In this document: in pieces, positions 1-5,529 of the stretch
Layout: the number at the start of each line of letters is the position of its first letter
How positions within the stretch are numbered: the stretch's first letter is position 1
Assembly: GCA_017425745.1 (NCBI GenBank)
Contig: JAFOXT010000046.1
Location: forward strand, 1-8,392
From: Clostridia bacterium
GTDB taxonomy: Bacteria > Bacillota > Clostridia > Oscillospirales > Acutalibacteraceae
DNA: 8,392 bases
Direction: 5' to 3'
The notes under the pieces: generated by a model
The model's database searches: none
Seen by the model: the letters and a program-made list of their open reading frames with translations, nothing else
Told to the model about the DNA's origin: nothing
Translations under genes and position numbers: made by a program

Positions 1-1620
1 GAGCTTATGCCCACCTGCTTTGAGGATATAATCGCGGGTATTGCTCTTTACCGTCCCGGTCCTATGCAAAGTATTCCCAAATACGTACAGGGTAAACGCT
101 ATCCCAATAGCGTGGAATATCTGCATCCCATACTTGAAAAGAGTCTTGCGGTAACCTACGGATGTATGGTTTATCAGGAGCAGGTAATGGAAATCTGCCG
201 AAAGCTTGCAGGCTATTCTTACGGCCGTGCTGACCTTGTAAGACGTGCGATGAGCAAGAAAAAGCTTGATGTTATGGAAAAGGAACGACAGATTTTCATT
301 TACGGTCTGCCTGAAGAGGGTATAGTCGGTGCAGTCAATAACGGGGTGAGCGAAAAAGCTGCAAATGACATTTTTGATGAAATGTCCAATTTTGCAAAGT
401 ACGCTTTCAATAAATCACACGCAGCTGCTTATGCCTATGTTTCTTATCAGACCGCGTGGCTTAAATGCCATTATCCCTGTGAGCTTATGGCGGCAACTCT
501 TACAAGTGTCCTTGACTCATCATCCAAGGTTTCAACCTATATTGCTGAATGTACAAGAATCGGAATAAAGGTGCTCGCACCCAATATCAACAGCAGCTTT
601 GAAGGCTTTACGGTTAACGGAAATTCCATAAGATTCGGGCTTCTTGCTATAAAAAATCTCGGCAAAGGCTTTATCAGAACGATTATTGAAAACCGTGAAG
701 CGAATGGTAAGTTTGCCACATTTTCATCCTTCTGCAAACGAACTCATTCAAAGGAATTCAACAAGCGTGCCGTTGAAAGTCTGATTAAATGCGGTGCCTG
801 TGACGGAATGGATCTCAACCGAAGACAGATGATTCATATGCTGCCGCAGATATGTGAGCAGATAGATTCAGACAAAAACAGAAACTTTGTCGGTCAGATC
901 GGCTTTTTTGACGAGGATTCAGGCTTTAATTTTTCGAATGAAATTGTTGCACCTGATCTGCCTGAAATGCCGCTGAGTGAGCTTTTGAGCTATGAAAAAG
1001 CAACAACAGGCCTTTATATTTCAGGACACCCTATGGATGAATTCAGGGAGCTTGGAGAAAAGCTCAAGGCTGATAAAATTACTGATATTCTTTCTGAAAA
1101 CGGTTCCTATGCTGATAACGGAAGAGTTAAAATTTACGGTATAATTTCACGCATCGAAAAGAAAAACACCAAGAACAATCAGGTTATGTGTTTTATTGAT
1201 GTCGAGGATATTACTTCAAGCATAGAATGTATTGTATTTTCAAAGCTTTATGCTGATAAAATACATCTTCTGTCGGTTGGTACAATTGTGCTTATTGAAG
1301 GCAGACTCAGTGTGCGAGAGGACAGAGAGCCTTCGGTAATCTGTGAGCTTATTATGCCTAACCCTAAAAATCTTAGTAAGGAAGAAGAACCGAAAAAGAA
1401 GAACCAGAGAAAAGGTCTTTTCCTCAGAGTTGAGAGCAGTACATCTGAAGCAAACAGAAAGATATCCTTGCTCAGAGAAATTTTTGAAGGCAATTATCCT
1501 CTTTATATTTACTATGAGGATACAGGCAAGTATGTCCCGTCAGGCTTTGTTGATGTAAATGAACCTATGCTCAGTGAATTGAGAGGGCTTTTAGGTGAAG
1601 ATAATGTTGTAATGAGATAA
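1..1620 (+). CDS. dnaE: DNA polymerase III subunit alpha (DnaE), 3' part, 5' end outside window
   Basis: This is the C-terminal 539 residues of the DnaE replicative polymerase, which copies chromosomal DNA in the cytoplasm. The frame is open to base 1, and the first visible Met (base 7) is internal to the conserved PTCFEDIIAGIALYRPGP block, so the true start lies upstream. A full DnaE is about 1,100-1,200 residues; the PHP domain and the palm with its catalytic aspartates should lie before the window. Visible in fragment numbering: fingers-region motifs (GCMVYQEQVM 54-63, RADLVRRAMSKKK 76-88, FAKYAFNKSHAAAYA 131-145), a helix-hairpin-helix region (about 212-235), a QIGFF sequence at 299-303 where the sliding-clamp binding motif is expected, the TTGLYISGHP block (336-344), an OB fold (about 376-452), and a C-terminal domain ending in SELRGLLGEDNV. 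It is intact to its TAA stop. No hairpin terminator follows, so transcripts may run on into pfkA. The family is certain; DnaE rather than PolC follows from the motif order and OB position. Confidence 0.97.
   Translation, partial: ELMPTCFEDIIAGIALYRPGPMQSIPKYVQGKRYPNSVEYLHPILEKSLAVTYGCMVYQEQVMEICRKLAGYSYGRADLVRRAMSKKKLDVMEKERQIFIYGLPEEGIVGAVNNGVSEKAANDIFDEMSNFAKYAFNKSHAAAYAYVSYQTAWLKCHYPCELMAATLTSVLDSSSKVSTYIAECTRIGIKVLAPNINSSFEGFTVNGNSIRFGLLAIKNLGKGFIRTIIENREANGKFATFSSFCKRTHSKEFNKRAVESLIKCGACDGMDLNRRQMIHMLPQICEQIDSDKNRNFVGQIGFFDEDSGFNFSNEIVAPDLPEMPLSELLSYEKATTGLYISGHPMDEFRELGEKLKADKITDILSENGSYADNGRVKIYGIISRIEKKNTKNNQVMCFIDVEDITSSIECIVFSKLYADKIHLLSVGTIVLIEGRLSVREDREPSVICELIMPNPKNLSKEEEPKKKNQRKGLFLRVESSTSEANRKISLLREIFEGNYPLYIYYEDTGKYVPSGFVDVNEPMLSELRGLLGEDNVVMR
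895..909 (+). other. Probable beta-clamp binding motif QIGFF within DnaE
   Basis: These bases encode Gln-Ile-Gly-Phe-Phe, followed by Asp-Glu. In E. coli DnaE the internal clamp-binding motif is QADMF, placed after the helix-hairpin-helix region and before the GLYxxGHP block. The pentapeptide here has the same position and the Q-x-x-hydrophobic-F form. The sequence match is direct; the function is inferred from the family. Confidence 0.7.
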
Positions 1621-1648
1621 CACCGTTCGACGATTTCTTCACAAATTC

Positions 1649-1676
1649 TTGACATTTATGTCTTTTAGTGTATAAT
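1649..1676 (+). promoter_or_regulatory. Strong sigma-A promoter of pfkA
   Basis: TTGACA (1649-1654) and TATAAT (1671-1676) are both exact matches to the housekeeping sigma consensus, separated by 16 bases. Transcription should begin near 1683, giving a leader of about 40 bases before the pfkA ATG. The promoter lies wholly in the gap after dnaE, which makes pfkA independent of the dnaE transcript. I see no operator or riboswitch-like structure in the short leader. Confidence 0.9.
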
Positions 1677-1707
1677 CTAATAGGTAATAATTTGAAGTTA
1701 ATCATAC

Positions 1708-1714
1708 AGGAGGT
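1708..1714 (+). promoter_or_regulatory. Ribosome binding site of pfkA, decides the start codon
   Basis: AGGAGGT is a near-complete anti-Shine-Dalgarno match, 7 bases before the ATG at 1722. It fixes the start there. The frame could be opened further upstream at a GTG (1668), but that codon overlaps the promoter spacer and -10 region and would precede the transcription start. Confidence 0.93.
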
Positions 1715-1721
1715 CTTTATT

Positions 1722-2687
1722 ATGATTAAAACTATTGGTGTATTAACCAGCGGTGGCGACGCACCGGGTATGAACGCTGCTATCAGAGCGGTAGTACGTG
1801 CAGCTTGCGAACTTGGTATGAAGGTTTACGGTATCAAAAGAGGCTATAACGGCCTTATGGAAGACGATATGTTTGAAATGAACCTTCGTTCAGTTTCTGA
1901 TATTATCAACAGAGGCGGTACAATTCTTTATTCAGCTAGAAGCCCTCGCTTCAAGACAGAAGAAGGTATGGCTGATGCAATCGAAAACTGCAAGAAGAGA
2001 GGCATTGAAGGCCTTGTTGTAATCGGTGGTGACGGTTCATTCAGAGGCGCAAGAGACCTTTCACTCAGAGGCATTCCTTGTGTAGCAATTCCCGGCACAA
2101 TTGATAACGATATCGGTTGCTGTGATTACACAATCGGTTACGATACAGCTATGAACACAATTATGCAGATGGTTGACAGAATCAGAGATACTGCTGAATC
2201 ACACGACCGTTGTGCAGTTGTTGAAGTAATGGGCAGAGGTGCAGGTTACCTTGCACTTAATGCAGGTGTTGCTTGCGGTGCAACTTCAATTCTTATTCCT
2301 GAAATTCCTTACGAGTTTGACCGTGACGTAATTGAAAGAATGAAGAGAGCACAGAAGAGTGACAAGGTTCACTTTGTAATTGTTGTTTCAGAAGCTATCG
2401 GCGGCGTTGAAGAAATGGCAAAGAGAATCGAAGCTGAAACAGGCGTAGAAGCAAGAGCTACAATTCTCGGTCACGTACAGCGCGGTGGTTCACCTACAGC
2501 TAAGGACAGAATCGTTGCAAGCCAGATGGGCTTCAGAGCTGTTCAGCTTCTTAAGGACGGCGTAGGTAACAGAGTTGTTGCAATGAGAAGAGAAAACATT
2601 GTTGACTATGATATTTTCGAAGCTCTTCTTATGAAGAATACAATTGATCTTGATATGAACAAGATGAATTGCGATATTTCAATCTGA
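1722..2687 (+). CDS. pfkA: ATP-dependent 6-phosphofructokinase (PfkA)
   Basis: The enzyme phosphorylates fructose 6-phosphate to fructose 1,6-bisphosphate with ATP, the committed step of glycolysis, in the cytoplasm. At 321 residues it has the usual length of bacterial PfkA (about 320). Visible are the nucleotide loop SGGDAPGMNAAIR (10-22), GGDGS (103-107), the catalytic PGTIDND (124-130, with Asp128 as base), the substrate residues MGR (170-172), Arg163, Glu224 and Arg245, and GHVQRGGSPTAKDR (250-263). Gly105 and Gly125 mark an ATP-using enzyme; pyrophosphate-dependent relatives carry Asp and Lys at these places. The start is set by AGGAGGT 7 bases upstream and matches the family N-terminus. 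Lysine codons are 12 AAG to 2 AAA, unlike the neighbouring genes, which suggests high expression. The RadC-like gene begins 18 bases after the stop with no terminator between, so the two are probably cotranscribed. No pyruvate kinase gene follows, unlike in Bacillus. Confidence 0.97.
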   Translation: MIKTIGVLTSGGDAPGMNAAIRAVVRAACELGMKVYGIKRGYNGLMEDDMFEMNLRSVSDIINRGGTILYSARSPRFKTEEGMADAIENCKKRGIEGLVVIGGDGSFRGARDLSLRGIPCVAIPGTIDNDIGCCDYTIGYDTAMNTIMQMVDRIRDTAESHDRCAVVEVMGRGAGYLALNAGVACGATSILIPEIPYEFDRDVIERMKRAQKSDKVHFVIVVSEAIGGVEEMAKRIEAETGVEARATILGHVQRGGSPTAKDRIVASQMGFRAVQLLKDGVGNRVVAMRRENIVDYDIFEALLMKNTIDLDMNKMNCDISI

Positions 2688-2705
2688 TGATTTGCGGAGG
2701 ATGCT

Positions 2706-3437
2706 ATGGCAGACGATAAAATCAATATTCATAAAGATCACCGTAAAAAGGTTAAAGAAAGATTTTTTGAATGCGGTTTTACAGGTATGCCTGACCATAA
2801 TATTCTTGAAGCAATACTTTTTCTCGGCATTCCTCAAAAGGATACAAACCCTATGGCGCACGAGCTTATTGATACCTTCGGTTCATTAAGCGGTGTTCTT
2901 GAAGCAAAGAAAAGCGATCTTATGAAAATCAAGGGTATGACTGAAAATGCAGCATTTGCAATTATGTCTTATCTGCCGGTAAACAGACGCTACATTGAAT
3001 CCTTGCAGAAGAAAAAGCCGGTTTTTGAAAACACCGATCAGATTGTAGAATTTCTTCGTCCGTTATTCTTTGAAAAAAGCACACTTGAAAGAGTTTTTGT
3101 AATGTGCTTTGACAGCAAAAACAGATTAATTATCTGCAGACACATATGTGACGGAGATTTATCTTCAGCTTTCTTTGATATCCGTGAATTGACAAGAGTT
3201 GTTCTTGAGGTGAATGCTCAGAAAATTATTCTGGCTCACAGTCATCCTCACGGTGTGGCTCTTCCGTCAGGTGATGATATCAGTGTTACAAAATATGTTT
3301 ATGAAATGATGAAGTTTATAAAAGTTCATCTCGATGACCATATTATTGTAACTGATACAAGCTATATGTCTATGGCTAACAGCAGACATTATACTCACAT
3401 TTTTCACGGTCTGGAGCCTATTGATTTCAATTCATAA
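2706..3437 (+). CDS. RadC-like JAB/MPN domain protein, divergent
   Basis: The 243-residue product has the two-part layout of the RadC (UPF0758/DUF2466) family. The N-terminal helical part holds a helix-hairpin-helix-like segment (LMKIKGMTENAAFAI, 72-86). The C-terminal JAB/MPN metalloprotease-like domain (about 110-238) carries a complete JAMM zinc signature, H-x-H-x7-S-x2-D, at His178, His180, Ser188 and Asp191, with Glu161 as a possible upstream acid. Family members usually read HNHPSG at the metal site; here it is HSHPHG, and the N-terminal part is also far from the common RPREKL...LSDxELL form. The start at 2706 follows GGAGG (2696-2700) by 5 bases. It lies 18 bases after pfkA and ends just before a terminator, so it is likely the last gene of a pfkA transcript. 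The cellular role of RadC proteins is unsettled: the repair name rests on an E. coli allele later assigned to recG. I leave the symbol empty because this is a distant member. Confidence 0.88.
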   Translation: MADDKINIHKDHRKKVKERFFECGFTGMPDHNILEAILFLGIPQKDTNPMAHELIDTFGSLSGVLEAKKSDLMKIKGMTENAAFAIMSYLPVNRRYIESLQKKKPVFENTDQIVEFLRPLFFEKSTLERVFVMCFDSKNRLIICRHICDGDLSSAFFDIRELTRVVLEVNAQKIILAHSHPHGVALPSGDDISVTKYVYEMMKFIKVHLDDHIIVTDTSYMSMANSRHYTHIFHGLEPIDFNS

Positions 3438-3442
3438 TCTAT

Positions 3443-3477
3443 TTCAACCCGTTTTTATAGCGGGTTGAATTTTTTTA
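3443..3477 (+). terminator. Rho-independent terminator after the RadC-like gene
   Basis: TTCAACCCG (3443-3451) pairs perfectly with CGGGTTGAA (3461-3469). A T-G wobble and a T-A pair can extend the stem to 11 pairs around a TTTAT loop. Seven T follow at 3470-3476. The hairpin starts 6 bases after the stop codon and separates the pfkA/RadC-like transcript from the uvrBA promoter 11 bases further on. No matching A-run precedes the stem, so it appears to work only for the plus strand. Confidence 0.92.
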
Positions 3478-3487
3478 TTAAAAACTG

Positions 3488-3516
3488 TTGATTTAAATCG
3501 GCTTGTAGGATATAAT
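3488..3516 (+). promoter_or_regulatory. Sigma-A promoter of the uvrB-uvrA operon
   Basis: TTGATT (3488-3493, four of six consensus bases) and an exact TATAAT (3511-3516) are 17 bases apart, the ideal spacing. The predicted transcription start is near 3523, giving a leader of under 30 bases. It sits between the terminator of the preceding unit and uvrB, and its start point is covered by a LexA-like box. Confidence 0.83.
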
Positions 3517-3521
3517 TATGG

Positions 3522-3535
3522 TGAACATTTGTGCG
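3522..3535 (+). promoter_or_regulatory. Candidate LexA (DinR) operator, SOS box
   Basis: TGAACATTTGTGCG matches the Bacillus-type SOS box CGAACATATGTTCG at 11 of 14 positions. The GAAC half-site is perfect, the spacing is right and the second half-site reads GTGC instead of GTTC. It begins 5 bases after the -10 and covers the predicted transcription start, where a bound repressor would block initiation. The uvrBA operon of B. subtilis is LexA-controlled, so the position agrees with known biology. The match is seen directly; binding is inferred. Confidence 0.68.
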
Positions 3536-3538
3536 ATT

Positions 3539-3545
3539 TGAGGTG
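3539..3545 (+). promoter_or_regulatory. Ribosome binding site of uvrB, decides the start codon
   Basis: TGAGGTG lies 4 bases before the ATG at 3550 (6 bases from the end of its GAGG core). This selects ATG over an in-frame TTG at 3529, which lies inside the SOS box and has no upstream ribosome site. The resulting MGDFKLVSEY matches the usual UvrB N-terminus. Confidence 0.85.
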
Positions 3546-3549
3546 CGGT

Positions 3550-5514
3550 ATGGGTGATTTTAAGCTTGTAAGTGAATACAAACCTACGGGTGATCAGCCC
3601 GAAGCAATAAAAGCTATTGTTGAAGGTCTGCAAAACGGTTATACTGAGCAGACACTGATGGGTGTTACGGGCTCCGGTAAAACCTTCACTATGGCAAATA
3701 TAATTGAAAAAATGAACAGACCTACACTTGTTCTTGCTCACAACAAGACACTTGCAGGTCAGCTTTGCAGTGAGTTCAAGGAGTTCTTTCCTGAAAACGC
3801 TGTTGAGTATTTTGTTTCTTACTACGATTATTATCAGCCTGAAGCCTATATTCCAACCACTGACACCTACATCGAAAAGGATTCGGCAATCAATGATGAA
3901 ATTGATAAGCTGCGCCATTCTGCAACCTCGGCACTTTCTGAAAGACGCGATGTAATTATTGTTGCAAGTGTATCCTGTATTTACACTCTCGGCAACCCTA
4001 TAGATTACCGTAATATGGTTATATCTCTGCGTCAGGGTATGGAGAAAAACAGAGACGAGCTGATTGACAAGCTTGTGGAAATTCAGTACGAAAGAAACGA
4101 TATCAACTTTATAAGAAACAAGTTCCGTGTAAGAGGGGATGTTGTTGAAATTTATCCCGTTTATACAAGTGATACAGCTATCAGAGTTGAATTTTTCGGC
4201 GACGAGATTGACAGAATTTCTGAAATAAATCCTCTTACGGGTGAAACAAAAAATGTTGTTTCCCACGTTGCAATTTATCCCGCATCTCATTATGTAGTAA
4301 GTCACGACAAGCTTGAAGCAGCAATGGATGAAATAAAATACGAAATGGAAGAACGCTTCAAGGAATTCACAAGTCAGGGAAAGCTTCTTGAGGCTCAGAG
4401 GATTAAGCAGAGAACCCTTTATGACCTTGAAATGCTTAAAGAAACAGGCTTTTGCAAGGGCATAGAAAACTACTCCAGAATTATGACGGGCAGACCAGCA
4501 GGTGAAGCGCCATTTACACTTCTCAATTATTTCCCCAATGATTTTCTTCTTTTTGTTGACGAATCCCACGTTATGCTGCCTCAGGTAAGAGCTATGTACG
4601 GAGGAGACAAATCCCGAAAGGACAGTCTTATTGATTTCGGCTTCAGACTTCCTTCAGCTTATGATAACCGACCGCTTAAATTTGATGAGTTTTATGAAAG
4701 AGTAGGGCAGAAGGTGTTTGTAAGTGCAACACCGGGACCCTTTGAAAAAGAAAAGAGCGCTCAGATTGTTGAGCAGATTATCCGTCCCACCGGACTTCTT
4801 GATCCTGTAGTAACCGTTAAGCCTACAGAGGGTCAGATTGATGACCTTGTAAGTGAAATAAACATCAGGTCGGAAAGAGGAGAGAGGGTTCTCGTTACAA
4901 CGCTAACAAAGAAAATGGCTGAATCGCTTACAGATTATCTTGATAATCTTGGAATAAAAGTGCGCTATATGCACTATGATGTTGATACTATGGAGCGTAT
5001 GGAGCTTATCAGAGACCTGCGTCTTGGAGAATTTGATGTTCTTGTTGGCATTAATCTTCTCAGAGAAGGTCTTGATATTCCTGAGGTTTCTCTTGTAGCA
5101 ATTCTTGATGCCGATAAGGAAGGCTTTCTGCGTTCAGAAACCTCACTTGTTCAGACAATAGGACGAGCTGCGAGAAACGCAAACGGTGAAGTAATTATGT
5201 ATGCTGATAAAATAACTCCGTCCATGGATTACGCAATAAGTGAAACGGCAAGAAGACGCAAAATTCAGCACGAATATAATGAGCTGCACGGAATTGTTCC
5301 GAAGACAATTGTTAAGGAAGTGCGTGATGTGCTTGAAATCTCAAAGAAGGGCGACGACTCTGACAAGAGCTTCAAAAAGATGTCACGGCCCGACAGAGAA
5401 AAGCTTATCCGTCAGCTTACTGCCGAAATGCGTGAGGCTGCTAAAATTCTTGAATTTGAGCACGCTGCATTTCTTCGTGATAAAATTGAAAAGCTTAAAA
5501 GTATGATGAAATAA
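3550..5514 (+). CDS. uvrB: Excinuclease ABC subunit B (UvrB)
   Basis: UvrB is the central helicase-fold subunit of nucleotide excision repair. It is loaded by UvrA at a DNA lesion, verifies the damage, then recruits UvrC, which makes the incisions. The 654-residue product is full length for the family. Visible are FKLVSEYKPTGDQP (4-17), Walker A GVTGSGKT (38-45), the aromatic beta-hairpin that grips one strand (YYDYYQPEAYIP, 91-102), the UvrA-contacting domain 2 (about 150-250), the Walker B/DESH box (337-340), RPTGLLDP (412-419), helicase motifs V (LLREGLDIPEVS, 503-514) and VI (QTIGRAARNANG, 535-546), and the C-terminal UVR helical hairpin (about 618-650, FEHAAFLRDKIEKL) that binds UvrC. 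All key motifs are intact. It is the first gene of a two-gene unit with uvrA, behind its own promoter and a probable LexA box. The start at ATG 3550 is chosen by the ribosome site and family N-terminus. Confidence 0.98.
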   Translation: MGDFKLVSEYKPTGDQPEAIKAIVEGLQNGYTEQTLMGVTGSGKTFTMANIIEKMNRPTLVLAHNKTLAGQLCSEFKEFFPENAVEYFVSYYDYYQPEAYIPTTDTYIEKDSAINDEIDKLRHSATSALSERRDVIIVASVSCIYTLGNPIDYRNMVISLRQGMEKNRDELIDKLVEIQYERNDINFIRNKFRVRGDVVEIYPVYTSDTAIRVEFFGDEIDRISEINPLTGETKNVVSHVAIYPASHYVVSHDKLEAAMDEIKYEMEERFKEFTSQGKLLEAQRIKQRTLYDLEMLKETGFCKGIENYSRIMTGRPAGEAPFTLLNYFPNDFLLFVDESHVMLPQVRAMYGGDKSRKDSLIDFGFRLPSAYDNRPLKFDEFYERVGQKVFVSATPGPFEKEKSAQIVEQIIRPTGLLDPVVTVKPTEGQIDDLVSEINIRSERGERVLVTTLTKKMAESLTDYLDNLGIKVRYMHYDVDTMERMELIRDLRLGEFDVLVGINLLREGLDIPEVSLVAILDADKEGFLRSETSLVQTIGRAARNANGEVIMYADKITPSMDYAISETARRRKIQHEYNELHGIVPKTIVKEVRDVLEISKKGDDSDKSFKKMSRPDREKLIRQLTAEMREAAKILEFEHAAFLRDKIEKLKSMMK

Positions 5515-5529
5515 CAGGTAAGGTGTTTT

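Noticed and set aside
1624..1632. Possible hairpin terminator after dnaE (CGTTCGACG)
   Set aside because: The stem is only three pairs and the T-rich stretch that follows is not a clean T-run; too weak to call.
1624..1635. GTTC-containing half-site after dnaE as a second LexA box
   Set aside because: No GAAC half-site lies at the required 4-base spacing on either strand, so it is not a credible operator.
1668..1721. Upstream GTG start extending PfkA by 18 residues
   Set aside because: The GTG overlaps the promoter spacer and -10 hexamer, before the predicted transcription start. The extension matches no PfkA N-terminus, and the AGGAGGT site belongs to the ATG at 1722.
2602..2630. TTGACT inside the 3' end of pfkA as a separate promoter for the RadC-like gene
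   Set aside because: At 16-18 bases downstream there is no acceptable -10 hexamer; cotranscription with pfkA is simpler.
3529..3549. Upstream TTG start extending UvrB by 7 residues
   Set aside because: The TTG lies inside the SOS box, almost at the transcription start, with no ribosome site; the ATG at 3550 has one and matches the family.
3493..4569. Long minus-strand open frame of 358 codons opposite the start of uvrB
   Set aside because: It overlaps a certain uvrB, its upstream promoter and the SOS box. Its product is Cys/Phe/Asn-rich with no recognisable domain, and it reads as the antisense of UvrB. No ribosome site or independent signal supports it.
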